A DNA stretch of 64,000 nucleotides from Toxotes chatareus (GCA_016801885.1 CM028885.1:23411334-23475333); one strand, 5' to 3'; positions 1 to 30,600 are shown, counted from the stretch's first letter. The notes: generated from the letters alone by a model not told the origin. Numbers and translations: made by a program.

Positions 1-1200
1 GCTTTTTTAATGAAACTATATATTTGTGAGGTGTTTTCATAGATTTCTGTCTTCAGTAGGAACCACTGGACTCAGAGCTGAGAGCCACAGACAGAAAGGT
101 TTGCTTTGGGTCTAAATATGGGATTTGTTGACTATAAGAAACATGTAGAATAACACAAACCTCATCATTCAAATCAAAATGGGGTTGGAAGCCTGAGAAA
201 GATAGTGAGTGGACCTTGAGTCAGTAATTTTTGTCAGTGCTCTCAGTTTTGATATGATCCAGGTTGACAGATCTCCAATCTTCATTCTCTGCACACACAC
301 AAAAGCAGGATAACACATGAACTTTATTCAGAAACTTGAAAACACACACTCACACACAGGCACAATGTCTGTTGTGTTGAGGATGTGATGTATCTGTTTG
401 ATTTCTCTGTTCATCAACACCACTGATGTCAAAACCTACTTTTACATATCTACTGATGATGACTGTGTTTAGGTTTCACTTCTTGTTCTTTCTTTTATTA
501 ATGAACTCAGTGTGTTGTTGTGTTGTTCTCAGTGTGTGAACCTGATGCTGCCTTGATATAACAGCCAGTTTCCCTCAGGGATCAGCAAAGTACTGTCTAT
601 CTCTTTACATGCTTAATAATTAACTGTGGGGAAATTTAACAGTCTGACCAGGAACCAGAGAGAGAGAAGCCTGTAGTTTTGGTTTGTGGAAAAGCAGTCA
701 GAGTGAGATGTCTTTGTTGCGTTCGTCATCTCTGTCTTCACTCACGGTTCAGTTGGAACAGAGGTTTCTGCAGACAGTGTCTCCCTCTGCTGGTCAGGTG
801 GGGATCTGTGAATAAACGACGATGTCACGGACTCACCGACAGCCCTTCATGATTGTAAATAATTCTGGCTTTCTGTTAAAAACATACATTTCACCAATCT
901 CGGTAAACGTTGAAATTGTCTTACTATGGGAATAAATGGCGTGGAAAATAAGATTTCAATTTCCTGTATTTTATTTGAATAGATTGATAGTTCGGTTAAT
1001 TTTGAAATTAATTTTCTTATTTATTTATGACCGATCTCTATAATGTTGTGTAATTATTCAATGTCTTATCAGAAATATTGATGTATTACTTAAGTCGTCA
1101 TTACTCATATTACTGTTTGTGTTCACTGGTAATACTTTTAAATACTTTGGCTCTGAATTTTGTGTAAATCCGTGTCAGTGTTCATGTCCGAGTAAATAAA
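1..1200. other. Upstream flank of bcap31, no gene recognised
   Basis: No exon could be recognised on either strand. The stretch is AT-rich from about 840 to 1200. Two AATAAA hexamers on the plus strand (about 811 and 1195) could mark the 3' end of an unseen upstream gene, but no coding sequence supports this. In mammals the neighbour on this side is ABCD1, transcribed away from BCAP31; no ABCD1 coding exon is visible here. A short string with the core GAGAGCCACAGACAGA near 80-96 recurs near 5988-6003, so part of this flank is a dispersed repeat. Confidence 0.5.
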
Positions 1201-1224
1201 GCTATTTGAATTTGAATGTATAAT

Positions 1225-1340
1225 CTGTGACGTAATGGGCTCCACGTCACAATCTACCCCGCCCCTCTGCCTCGGTGTTTCCAATCAAGTGTCCGGATCA
1301 GGATGAGGTGGCACTGAATTCCGGAAGCCGACAGTGTTCA
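1225..1340 (+). promoter_or_regulatory. bcap31: Probable bcap31 core promoter
   Basis: Several promoter-type motifs cluster just before the first exon: a CRE/ATF-like TGACGTAA (1228-1235), CCACGTCA (1242-1249), which on the other strand is TGACGTGG, the core of the XBP1/ATF6 unfolded-protein-response element, a GC box CCCCGCCCC (1257-1265), a CCAAT box (1281-1285) and an ETS-type CCGGAAG (1321-1327). There is no TATA box. The cluster suits a housekeeping ER-protein gene. Motif identity is seen in the sequence; activity is inferred, and the transcription start is not defined. Confidence 0.55.
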
Positions 1341-1437
1341 TAAACAGAAGCTAAGCTAATAGGCTAACATTCTTGGCAGAGTAGTGTGTTTAAAACTAAA
1401 CGCTGATTTTCTCGAAGTCTGAGTCTGAACCTCTCAG
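1290..1437 (+). other. bcap31: bcap31 non-coding exon 1 (5' UTR)
   Basis: The region ends in a strong donor, CAG|GTGAGT, at 1437/1438, directly after the promoter motif cluster and before the coding exon whose acceptor is at 2654. The coding exon has an acceptor 8 bases before its ATG, so an upstream non-coding exon is required, and this is the best candidate. The 5' limit is approximate because no start site can be read from sequence. Confidence 0.55.
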
Positions 1438-2654
1438 GTGAGTCCGAACCTGGTAACTAATGACTGGAGTTTTATTTTATCACAACCTGCCGGAGCAAAC
1501 ATCTGCTGTAAGCGCAGTAACAACAACTAGTTAGCTTACTGCTGTTAGCATTAACAACTCGTTAAGTTCGCCAGTGTTGGCTCTTTAAACTCGGCTGCAC
1601 AAACTAGTTTATAAACAGTGTGACTCAGATTAAAGTTACGCAAATAATGTTATACTAAAACATCCAAACTAAAACATTCGCGTTTCTAGCACGTAGCCGC
1701 TAGCATGTTAGCTAAAGATTAAATTGTTATGTTCCAGCAAAGGACCGGGGACCTTAACCCGACGTTATAAGGCACGTTCAAAATAAAACTCCAGCTCCTG
1801 AGTTTTTCGTTGGCTAGTTAGCAGCGTTTCACTAACCCTCCTTCTTGAAAGTAAACCGAACGCTAATGCTAACAGCGCGGCCTGGGCTCTAACCATCTGA
1901 CCTGCCGGTAAATACAGCAGATTTTAAATGTTATGTTGTTCTTTATCAGAAAACTGTTTTCGGGTCAGTGCGTGTGTAGCTTTCAGTAATTAGTCTGCCA
2001 GCTGCGTCGTGGCTGTTTAAAAACATCTTCGAGGTCTTAAGGAGCAAAACTATATCTTTTATCTTTATTTTACCGAAGAGGCAGAAAATTGTGACGGGCT
2101 GAGTGACTTAAACGCCGCCGTTGGGCTGGGTGTAGGTGCCTGCAGCCTTGCATGACACAGCGGCTCTGGGCTGCCACACCCTCCGCCCCCCCCCCAACAT
2201 GGATCGGCTCAGCTCGATCACACCACAGCATGAGATCCTCCGCAGCAGCAGCAAACTCTGTGGGCTCCAAAAACATTACAGTGAGATCCTATGGTGATGT
2301 AATCTATAATAAAACAAACCAAATGGCCATAGTATTTTATAATGGAATATATACCATTAAACAATGGTGTATAGTGTTCTTTAATTCAATTTTATTGTGT
2401 GTATGATATATTATATTATATATATATATCATATTATAGTATATAATGTGAATGCCCTGATTGATTGAGTGAAAATACTTGGTGGCAGTGTCAGAATCCA
2501 CTTGTTGGCTGATATTGTTTGACCAAAGCAGCGACACGTTCATTCCTGAAAGTCCTGAAAGCTGCTGCTCACTCCTCTTTAACTCAGCCTGTGTTGCACC
2601 TTTCACCCAGTTTCAGGTGTGTGTTTAACACATGAACCTGCTCTTTGTGTTCAG
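1438..2654 (+). other. bcap31: bcap31 intron 1
   Basis: This 1.2 kb intron lies between the non-coding exon and the first coding exon. Its first 450 bases contain a dense set of GCTAA/TTAGC words in both orientations. A short TA-rich stretch is at 2405-2445. No exon or RNA gene was recognised. Confidence 0.5.
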
Positions 2655-2662
2655 GAGTCAGA

Positions 2663-19432
<16,770 letters not shown>

Positions 19433-20860
19433 GGAGAGACGGTTTCCGCTTCCTCTCATCTTCATCTTCATCATCTTTGCCGTCCCGGACACACGGTCCA
19501 CTGCCTCCGTATCCACCTTGATGTCCTGCTCAGCAATGTGATGTCACTTCCTTTTGTGCCAGCTGACATCGCCGGGCTGTGATTGGTTCATTAGACTGTT
19601 GAGAGTTTTATCAGACCATAAAAACTCTGAGGACGTGAACTTTTTTCCGAACTCTTCAGCTTCTGTCTCTGTTGGAGCTTCAGTCTTTCTCTGTTTTCAT
19701 TTTGTTGCTTTGAAAATTTTTCTCCACGTTGCTGTTTGTTGTTTTTTTTTCTTGTACAGCTTTTAAACAGCAGAATTAGTTAAACAGTGAAACAGTGTTG
19801 GCCTCATAAAATCTGATCATTCCAGTCGGAGTTTAAATGATGTTTCCAGCAGAAACACGTGAGACGCAGAGATTCTGGATCTCAGGCTGTGAACTGATCC
19901 TAAACGTCTTTGAATCTTTGAATTAAGTGAAATCCCTGAAACTCTTGATGTGTGTGAAAGTTGATGAGGAGCCGTGTCTCTTACTCTGTGAATGTTTGGA
20001 CATTAAAACCGGCCGGGCCTGTCGGCTGTGTCATAGGTGACACACGGAGTCCAGATGTGAACAGATGTAAATAGGGACGGTTACCTGTGAACAGGGCGTC
20101 TGCAGGTCAGAAGGTTTTCACAGTCTTGACCTGCTGGACACGCTGTCTGCTGCAGCAGCTGGATCACATCAGGTCTGAGTGGACAAGCTCCACTCAATGG
20201 TCAAGATTTCAACTTTAATGATTTCTTTTGTTAATTGGCAAATTCATGTGTCCATTTTCTGCAGCTTATCAGAGTCCAGCTCACATCGATGTAATGATTT
20301 CCTTCATCAGTGTGATGTAATAAATCATTCTTGGACTTTTCGTCCTCTCTGCTTTGTTCCAGTGTCTTCTCCTGCACAGACCCTGTTCACACGTGGATCA
20401 GATCTCACACCTGGACTCAGATCAGAGTTACTGGAGCTGAGGCTGAGTCCACGAGCTCCACGTCCTTTTTTGCTTTTGATTGTTCACGTTCCCATTTAAG
20501 ACAAATATTGGTCACGTTTGGGTGGTTTGGTTTGAGGGGGTTGGTGACAGGAGTCGGGCCTTTTACTCTGTCGTGGTTTGTTGATGCTGAACGTGGTGGT
20601 GACACGTTTTGTGTTCGGGTTTTATCACATAATCACTGCCTTGTTTTCTGGTTTATTCAGTTACAGCTTTAAGAAATGTGGAGGAGGATCATCGGTGTTT
20701 GAAGGTGAAGATACACACATGAAAACACTGTTTCATCACCTGTGTTCAGATTAAACATGTTTGCGTGTGTCAGCTGACAAACTGCATGTGTTGGTTAAAA
20801 TGTTTTCAAGGTTAAATCTTAGTTCTGACCTTCAATAAACCGAACAGAGGTTCAAACAGA
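19433..20860 (+). other. bcap31: bcap31 3' UTR (approximate end)
   Basis: Unique sequence follows the stop. Candidate poly(A) signals are ATTAAA (20002-20007), AATAAA (20319-20324) and AATAAA (20834-20839). The last is followed by a GT/T-rich stretch near 20861-20885 and is the preferred distal end. The true end cannot be decided without transcripts. Confidence 0.5.
20834..20839 (+). terminator. bcap31: Candidate bcap31 poly(A) signal
   Basis: An AATAAA about 1.4 kb after the stop, with a downstream T/GT-rich element. An upstream AATAAA at 20319-20324 is the main alternative. Confidence 0.45.
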
Positions 20861-23800
20861 TGTTTGCTGGATGATTTGTTTTATTTTCACTTTGAGGAAA
20901 ATCAGTTCAGACAGTAAACACAGTTGTGTTAAACTCTAGATGGCGCTGTTCACAGGTGATCATGGATTTCTGAGGTGAACTGTCTCCGGACTCATCGACC
21001 AGGAAACAAAGTGCTGCGCCACAGTAAACCACAGAGGAGCGTCTGCACAGTCTACAGGTACCTCCTTCATCCTGTGGAGCTTTAACGAAAGAGACTCAGA
21101 GAGAAATAAAAACTGAAAACGACAAATCAGAAAAACAACAGAAAGAAGTGGTAAATGGAGAGAAAGTGAGAGCAGCAGGATTTCATTATCTTTTTTCTGT
21201 CGTCTCAAACTAAAGAGATGTTTAAGTCTTACTATGAGAAAACAAACTGGAATCACAAGGCAAAAAAACGAATGAGAACGTAAGAATCACAGTTAAACCG
21301 TGAAATTTTTCCAACTTTATTTACACATTTTTCCATTTAAACGTTCACTTCTGGGCTTCCTGTCCTTTAACCTCTGCGTTGTTTTTTTTGTTTGTGTTGT
21401 TGTTTGGGTGTGAGATCTCCGTCTGTGGACCAGCTGACTAACACCTCCGAGCCCCGTGTCTCTGTGTGACGCTGCCGTCGTGTCTGAATTAAGACTGAAA
21501 TGAAAAAAGACATAGCTGAGACAAAGAGACGAAGACTGAGGGCTTCATGGGAAATAATTCTTCTCTCCTCTGAATGGTTAGTTTATAATTTCTAATATTA
21601 GAACACAATGAATTATTAATTACTTATTAATTCATTTTTATTTCAGTACAGTTTGGAAATGCTTCGTAAAAACGCTGTGATCCACGCGAAGCTCCCGTCA
21701 TGTCGTACTTCCTGATTCACTTGAAAACTCTAAAAAGATTTTTCAGCCTAAATTTGACTTCGTCTTTTGTAACTTGAACCTGAAGTGAAAGACCGACTTA
21801 ATTCAGAGTCTGTCTGCGGGACGTTTTCTCGTCCGTCTGTCTCTTTTCTGTCCTGAGTCTAAACATAGCGTCCCATCTTCGCCTCCTCCTCTCACTCTTA
21901 ATAAGGCAGCTGTTGGTCTAAACGTCCGTTTGGCTTTAGAAACCAGTTTGAGCCGCACTGCCAAGCCTCTGCACTATCTCACCAGATCAGCTTTCACAGT
22001 CGACCCGAGCGCCTTGTGTCTGAAACCGCTGACAGGAGAACGTCTTTTTTAAGCCTCTAGTATTCCTGTCTTCTGCTTCCTGGAAGTTCGGGCTGTTCGA
22101 ACAGTCCGTCAGACCGTGAAGACATCAGGAGCCAGTAAAGCAAACACACACAGCAGCATTTGGACTCGACTCATCTGGATGAACCTGTTTTATCAGGCAT
22201 CCTGGCAACACAGCAGTTTAAAACAAGTTCCATGTAACAGCAACGTTTTCAGTTTGGTTTCTGCTGGGAACCTTCGTGCTGTGACACCATCCACTCTGTC
22301 TCCTGCTGTTTTCTGTCTCTTTAGACTGTCCTTCAGTAAAATTATGGCAAAAAGTGCCAGTTAAAAAACCTCAAAGGGAAATTTCACTGCCACGTCCAGC
22401 TGGTGTCTGATGAACTTTGTGTTTGCTGCTGAGTTTGTTAGAAATTGAATCAGTTTGTGTGGCAGAAATAAAACCTCGTATTGGGTTTGATCATGTCTAG
22501 TAAACAGGAAGTGGCAGAGAGGACTGGAGGGAGACGGTGAGGAGGCTTGTTGTTACCTGTTGTTGGGACAATAAAGAAAGTAAAAGCAGAAGCTCCATGT
22601 CACGGGTCGGCCGATATCAATCCAGGAAGATCTTTCCTGCAGGGTTTCAGTTTCAGAGCTGTTATTATTTACTGAACATGGTAAATATAGAAATACTGGT
22701 TTAGTGTGAGCTGTCGTAAAGATTCATTAACATCTTTAACACCTGTATTCCAAACAACCCAGTAACCATGGAGACAGATCAGCTGTTTGTCATGATGCTG
22801 GTTTTATTGCCATTGGTTTAGTTAGTGATGAACAAGCACAGTGATCACAGTGGCTTACAGCATGGAAACCCTCGCAGGGGTCAAAGTTAACTCCTCCATC
22901 ATCAACTCCGCAGAGTTTTTGGCTGGTGACTCGTTAACGTTGAGCCCCGAGCGTCTTCATTATCGTTAACACAGCTATTAATTCATTAAGTTACTTATCA
23001 CCTAATCGATTGTCTAATCTACAGTTATGCATGGAAGACTGCAGTTTACAGGAAGTCACAGAGACACAGTTACAATAAAATGACCAAGGCTGGGATGAAT
23101 GAGGTCACCATATATGGTAGCTCAGTTTGGGCAGGAAACACAGACACGACGTCAACAGTCACTTTCAAACCAGCACAACTTAAGAATTAAAAAGCACAAA
23201 AAAAATTGTTAAAAGAAAAGATTTGAAAATAAAATGAGTTATTTTTCCTTCTGGAAGCTCACACAGCCTGAACAGGAGATAAACATGAAAAAAATAGAAA
23301 TGATAAAAATAGAAACTATACAGAATCTCTACAGATATTAGTTGATATTTTAAAAATGGAATGGTTTCATCTAATCTTATGTATTCAGTTAAATTAGATG
23401 TTTCTTAGTTCCAGACTGGCAGAAGTGTTTCCATTAAAAGTAAGCAGAGTTAGTTATTAGCAGCTCCTGTTTGCAGTGTACCCATGGATGGAAGCACAGA
23501 CAACTACCACTGGATTACAGTGATACTGAAGAATCCTTAAAAACATAATGATTGTCAGGCAAGTTCTGGATCAATGAGGAAAAACTTTTCTTGTTTTTTT
23601 AGTGGCTTTTTAGAATTTCAGGCTTTTTAGAAATCATATGAGTGAAAATGTAAGTCATGCTGAATCTAACAATATGTCTGTGTTCACAAGGAGGAGTATG
23701 ATTTTCGACCCAAATTACAGCTAAATATGTTTACACATTTGCAGATGATGCTGCGCTTTCCATTAGATTTTGCTAAAGAGCCAGATTTTCCTGAAAACGT

Positions 23801-24526
23801 CACAAGGTTAGAATTTTGACAGATTAGGTCATGTGACTAAATGTCCTGATTTTTTTCATTTCGTTATTGAGTCTGATTTATTTATGACTTTATGTTACTT
23901 GTTATCTTGCGCTAACCAATCACCAGTAACAGCATGTTTATAAAATAGCCATGGCTACGTATTAGCAAAGCAACTCTGATCATGAAACTGGAGACTGGAA
24001 ACTGGCCCAAAATGTTTAAGCTGCAATGAACTTGATAGTTTCAGCTGCTAACCAGAACTGCTAGCTAGCGTTAACCAGACTCTTAATTAGGCCCTAAACT
24101 GAATGCCATTTGACAAAAAACAAAACAGTGAATCTAAACTAGGTGCTAAAAAAGTTTTTTTAAATTCCTTAAAGCTGCAAAGTTAGTGACAATTCTTTGT
24201 CTGCCACTTTCTGTTACAATTTTTTACAATTGTTTTTCCAACTGAGGAAACAGCACTGAGCACAACAGCAGAGCTCATATCACAAATTTGGACAGTGATT
24301 CTGTAGGTTTTTATTTTATCATGACCTAATTTTTCATCCATTAAATTTATCTTGACACAAATTTCTTCCATGACAGATGCAATTGCTTAATTTTTCGTGA
24401 CGTTTTTGTTGAAAGACCTGACCAGTGACGTTTTCTCTCCTATCGTCCAGCTCAATATGTTAAAGCCTGAGAGGACTCGGTCTCTGTTTCCAGCCCAAAC
24501 ATGATGGGATTTCTCACCAAAGGAGA

Positions 24527-24540
24527 GTGCCCCCTGCTGG
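24527..24540 (-). promoter_or_regulatory. CTCF-like core motif
   Basis: On the minus strand the sequence CCAGCAGGGGGCAC matches the CTCF core consensus at every position. It lies between the two convergent genes, a common place for boundary elements. Function is inferred from motif only. Confidence 0.4.
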
Positions 24541-27500
24541 TTCCACTGCTACAACATCAGCTTTCCAAAAAACTTAAAGGTTAGAAAGCTATTTAATTAA
24601 ATTGTTCTGGTTGTTTTGCAGGAGCACCGGTGACATGTTGTACCCAGAAAACTATACTGTTGTGACAGGAAATGGAAATAGCTTTCTTTGTAGTTTCAAG
24701 AAACCAAAAAGAACAAAAAAACATCTTTTTCTACTTTCCCTTTAAGATTCAGTAGTTTTCTTTTTTTTGTTTATTTGGAGGGTAAAAACCATTTTGGCAA
24801 TGTTTTTGGCTGTGAAATCATTGACAGTTTTCAAAAATCCTGAAAAAAAAAATCTATAGCAAAATGAAGCTGAAATCATAATAATAATGATAATCATCCC
24901 AAACATTAAAAACTCTGCTGTGAGTGAATGAACTGTGCTGTGAAACAGACGTCAGATTTTTGGGGAAACTGACTCTCCGCTGAAGGAAACCCGCTGACGC
25001 TGAAGTTTGTTCGACAGTATCAAATTTCAAAACCTGCAGTGATCGGTGAGAACAGACAGATTCTTTTGATTCAGTTTACTTTTACCGAGTTTCAGATTCC
25101 AAGAAGCAAAAATATTCTTCCCTTTGCCCACTTTTTCTCACTGTTAGCAAAATTTGGCATCCCTCCTGTTGCCCCTGTCTGAAGCAGGGCCATGGGCACT
25201 GAGGTCATAAATGCCAGAGGAAAAATGTCATTTTATTTATTTAATAATTCATTCAGCTGTAAATTGTGTCTCACTAAATGTTGTTTGAAATCCTTTAAAA
25301 GACCAAAAAAGAAAAAGGTATTTTTCACACAAAAAGTTATATTTTACTATAGGTTGTGATAAAGGTCATATTTAATAAATGTTTTGTAGATCACACTTAA
25401 CAAAGTACTTCACAATAAAATAGACATAATCAGGATCATAAACAAATAGAGATAAAAGAAAAAATTAAAATCAAGTTATTTTCTTGTTCACACAAAGTAT
25501 CTTGCAAACAAGTAATTTGTGAGTAAAAGTTATTTGATCATATTTTGTGGACACAGTTAACTTAAAAAAAATATGTGAATAACTTTTGCACAAGTTGTCA
25601 GTAATTTTTAAATAAAATCAGTTAAGTTAATAACTGCTTTATTTTTTTATTTACTTATTTCTTACTCTTATTGTTTTTTATATTGTGCTTTTGTTTTTAT
25701 TGTGAAGAACTTTGTGATGTAACAGCTACAAAACTTGAAACTTACTAAATGACTTGATATGAAATGTGCTCACAAAATTAATTATGAACCCAATGAAATC
25801 ATCCTGTAAAAATTCATTTGAGATGAAAAGTGAAGCCGTGTCTGACACATCAGCATCTCTTCCCTTTGTGTGTGATTAATGTTTGATGTTCATGGTCCCT
25901 GACAGATAAATACCGTGAAAGAAAACCTTAAACTCCTCATCTCCTCGTCCTCCTCAAACTACAGATACATGATGTATGACCTCAGTGTCCTCAATGGCAG
26001 CTAAAGTCCTTTCTCCTCTGGGGAAGCCAAATGGTGCATTGTGTTGTTTCTGTCAGAGTCTGAATGTCTGACCATCCATCCAAACACAAACCGAGTGAAG
26101 CTCAACTCTTTGTGTAGCATGTTTGGTTCACACCACGGACGTATGACGAGAGCTGGACACGGCCTCTGACAGGACACCTCCGACTGTAAATCAGCTGATA
26201 CTACTCTCCGTGCTCTGACTTTTTAAACCATGAAGGTTTTTATTTGTTAAACTTTCCCAGAGTTTAGAAAAGTGTAACGGTGCCATTCTATGGTCCGGCG
26301 TCCAGTTCTTATGATACACCCATGGTTCACACCGTCCCATAAACCACCTGTCAGTCACCTGACAGTCAACTGATGGTCAGTGTTAGAGACAGACTGATGA
26401 CGGGTTTACTCATATCTAACAGCATTAAACCACAGGTAATTTGGCAGAATTGGCCATTTCTCCAACAATGACACTCGTCCGAGGACATGATCATTTAAAA
26501 TGAGTTTGGTTTGTTCATGTGTGTAAGAGATCCTCATTTTTTTTACAGTGACAGAGTATTAACAACCACTGTCACTAATACTGAGTCATAAATTTAAATT
26601 TTAGTTAAATACTGCTTCACAAACAGAATATATGGTTGGGTTGTGTCTGCTGGTTTATGGTTTTGATTTTTATATTCAACAGATTTTCTGCCAAACTGAA
26701 AATTCACCATCCGACATGTTATGCCCTGATAAACTGGTTGAAGTCAACATGTTTGACAGTTTTCTACGTTCATTCTATCGGACGTTTCATTTTGGTTCTG
26801 AAAATCCCAGATCGGCCTGTCTCTGACTCCAAACCCTACAAAACACCCATAAACATGAGGACGTGCATCCGTAGCTGTACAGTGCTGTTTTAAAGCAGAG
26901 TGAACATGATGCTGTGAGTTTCTGCTCAGTTTTTGATCAAAGATACTGTCACAACATGTTTCTTTTGTTTTTTTGGCAGAAGAGCACAAAGACAAAATGA
27001 CATGAAACAACATCAGATTATCATCAGGTACATTTGCATTTTTTCAAGTTGTTTCTTTTTTCATCTTTTCTTTTATGTTGAGTGGCTGTAGATTTTTTTT
27101 CACCCTCTGACCCACCCAGGCTCCAGTCCAGAGACGAGAAATGAACATTTAAAAACAGTGATGTTACGACGTTGCTTTAAAAATAAAAGACTCTACATTT
27201 AAAATGTCAGTTTGATCGTTTCTATAAAACACTGCCTCGGTTTAGTTCTATTAGTGAGATAACAGGTATCAGTGGCACTTGAGTCACATGACTGTGACCT
27301 CTATATCATGTGATCTCTAATCTCAGGAGTGATCATCGGTCCAGCAGTATTCGGTCCCTCTGTCCCGTCTCTCAACTTGAACCTTGAGCCTCAAGACCAG
27401 AAAACCAACATCTGCTGCTCTGATGAGGATAAAGGACAAAGTCCATCTTCAGTTCTCAGAGTCTAAAGTGATTTTTTTTTTTTAGTCTAAACAACAGTTA

Positions 27501-27582
27501 AAAAAAAAAAAAGGAAAATCCTAAAACCAGAAAAGCCAGAGACGTGTGATTTGAGTCCACATCCTGAGCAGCCATCAGTGGC

Positions 27583-27613
27583 TCTGATTGGCTCTGAGAC
27601 AGAGCCAATCAGA
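27583..27613. other. Perfect 14-bp hairpin containing facing CCAAT boxes
   Basis: TCTGATTGGCTCTG (27583-27596) is the exact reverse complement of CAGAGCCAATCAGA (27600-27613), separated by AGA. Each arm carries a CCAAT pentamer in opposite orientation. The stem is too short for a pre-miRNA. Confidence 0.7.
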
Positions 27614-30600
27614 AACCAGTCAGTCTGGTTTGTGATTTGATTGTTTTCCTTTGTTTGTTCGAAATTCAACCATGTCTTAATCATGGCTGTAATCAACACA
27701 GCAGCAGACGGAGCTGATTGGTTTACTGGGTCTTGTTTGAACTGTATTTGGTAGCATAGATCTTGGTAGTGCTGACTTGTGTCCAGGTGCGGACCAGCTC
27801 ACCTTGCTGAGGTAGCTGTATTACTGTGTACTGTTCAGGTGGTGGTGAGTGATTTATTCTGCCTGGACGACTAAAAACCTTCTTCTTCTTTTACATGGCA
27901 GAGTCACAGTCGGCAGTTTTTCAGCCTTTAAAATGTTTGTTTTCACGTTTGAACATAAACTGAACTTATTTTCTGCCATGACGTAATACATGAGCAAATT
28001 CATTTAATCAAATCAGAGAAGCAGATTCAGTTTTTCTTTGTTGGTGATAATAATCTGAGCCGTGGGAGATCTGAGGGAAAAACACTGATATTCAGTAAAA
28101 CACTCTGAAATCATCTAAAGCTAAAACTCTTCAAACACTTGAGCACTTTGAGAATTCGAAATCAAAAAAGTAAAGAAAAAAAAAGATTCCCTTTCATAGT
28201 GTGTTCAGAGCCACACAAAGCCTCGACAGCCTTAACTCACTGCATCGCAGCAAACCCGCCAAAATAAAAGCCCTGCCTCTCACTGCTTGTTCACATTAGC
28301 TGGTCAGACACCGCTTAAAGGCCTCACTGCACCAACGTATGCCATCATAATACAATCATTATGAATTCAGAGCCACAAAAATGTGACATTTCAGTTCCAG
28401 TTTTCCATTTTTCCAGTTTTGGTTTTGACTTTTCTGTGGTCAGGTGCCAGTTTTTCACTCACACCATGAAATTTGCTTCCTGTGTGTCAGATTCTCAGTT
28501 TATTCAGTTTTCATTGATGTTGGAGAACCTTTAAAGCTGCAACACGAAACAGGACGAGGAGGGAAATGTTTACACGAACACTTCCAGAAGCCCCACAGTC
28601 CGCTCCCGCTGGCAGCCGACGCCGCTGACTAAATATTTGCATAAAAAGCTAAAAGTAGTTTTGTTTTCAAAGTCTTAATGAGAAGTGAGGTAGCCTGAAG
28701 CTCGAGTCGGTCGCAGCCGGCGTTGCTTGGTGTGGCTCGTTGCTCATGTTTGCCAGCTAAACGTGAACAGTCAGCTCATCATCCTCATCATCACATTTAC
28801 ATACTGCATCAAATATAGATAGCACACGATATTCAATATATATATATCTGTCATACTATATGTATCAGCAAAATAAAAGCCTCCATAAAATAAATCTCTG
28901 ATTCATTTTACAATATGTAAAACAAAACACGATTTCTAACACCATTTTTTAAAAAGTGCTAGCAACATTATTTTACAACAATGTGCAAATGTATGTGGTT
29001 TTAATATATCTTACATTCTAATCATTATGTTTCCCCGTGACAGGTGGATGGTGAGTGGTTGCTTGGAAACAGAGTTGTAGACACACCCCCGCAGACTGCT
29101 GATTGGTGGGATATAAACCACAGCCGCACACAGGACGTCCTGTAGGGCTCTGGGTTTGGCTAGTCAACCGTATGGGCTCTAGAGTTAAGACAATGACGTA
29201 AGGCAACGCTTGGCATCACGCTGAGTCCTCCAGCTCTCATGTCTCCTGCAGTGGACCCGACTGCAGGTAAATACTGATTTATCCCGAAATTCATTTCAAT
29301 TCCTCCTTCGTCTGTCAGCTGTTTGTGTCTGACAGTAAACTCCAGCTGAAACTGAGCCATGCCGTGAGGCTGCTGACGAACATGGTGGCAGCATGTTAAC
29401 TCTGACAGTGAAACCTCTTTTTAAAAAGACAGTGGTCCACTGAAGGTCCTGTTTCTGAGAGCAAAGCCTTCAGAGTGTCTGACACGTATTTGCTTAGTGG
29501 AGCAAAAGTAGCTGGGTTTTCTGACGGCGTCTGGACAGACCAGTTTAGGAAAGGCTGCAGTTTTTGCAGCCGATACACGGCGTCAGTTATCATATATGAA
29601 ACAAACAGAACCAGTGTGTTATTTATGCATTATTATAATGCTAAAGTACTTACGCATTACTTTGTCATACTGCTGCATTTTGAATGAGCTACATACAGTT
29701 CAATAATTCAGTAGTTCAGTAATGGGACTAGTGTGGCAGCAAGTCCACCTGTAGGTGTAGGTTTTAGGGCCAGTTATTGAGTTATTCAGCCCAGGAAACC
29801 AGCTATAGCTCAATTTCTGGCCAGAATAAAAATTCTGGTGTAAAAACTACGAAGGTTTAACACATAAAACTGATCAAACTATCACTGTCGACCTCCTTCA
29901 GCTGTTCGTGAGGAGAGCATGATGTTTGGTGGGAGGAGCTCAGCGTCAGTGAGACTGATGAGACGAGGCAGACGAGAGTGAACTGGTTGATATTGGCAGC
30001 CTTGAGCCCTGGTCTGGGATCAGCCCTGCAGGGCGAGTATCATTCCATTTGGCACTTCAGTCGACCCGGGGACGCAGAACAAAGCCCGACCTCTGACCTG
30101 ATTCTCACACAAGCCTGAACCTCCTCATGCGGAGGTCCGATCCAGAACGTGAAGGGGTTAAAGGTCAGATCCAGTAAGAGTTCAGTCTCTGCTGAATGGT
30201 TTTTCCGGCTTTTTATTTGTTTTCTTTCTCTGTTTGAGTTGTTTTATTTTGAAATGTGTTGACTTTAGTTTCTGTTTCAGTTCACAGACTGGACCTACTA
30301 CACAAGTCTGTGTTTCATCTGCTGCAACGATATCACAGAAAACATCAGGTATGGTTTCTTTTATTTTGAAGAGCAGAACGATCATTTAATTCCTGAGCCT
30401 GAAATCTGAGGTTCTGCTTCATTGATGTGACAGATGTAGTCACTGGTTTTAGGTTTATGCTGATAAATTTATGAAAGACAACACTCTGAGATCACACTTA
30501 GAGATGCAAAGTTTGGTCTGTGACCTCTGGCTTTTTTTTTAATCTTCTCATGATCCCTCAGATTTATGTTGTGACCCTTTGGAGGAGCCTGACATCCAGG

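Noticed and set aside
1..1200. Possible abcd1 first exon or promoter on the minus strand
   Set aside because: Synteny predicts it on this side, but no coding similarity was visible.
29083..29130. Inverted CCAAT and TATA-like words suggesting a promoter
   Set aside because: No downstream exon or open frame with recognisable similarity supports a gene.
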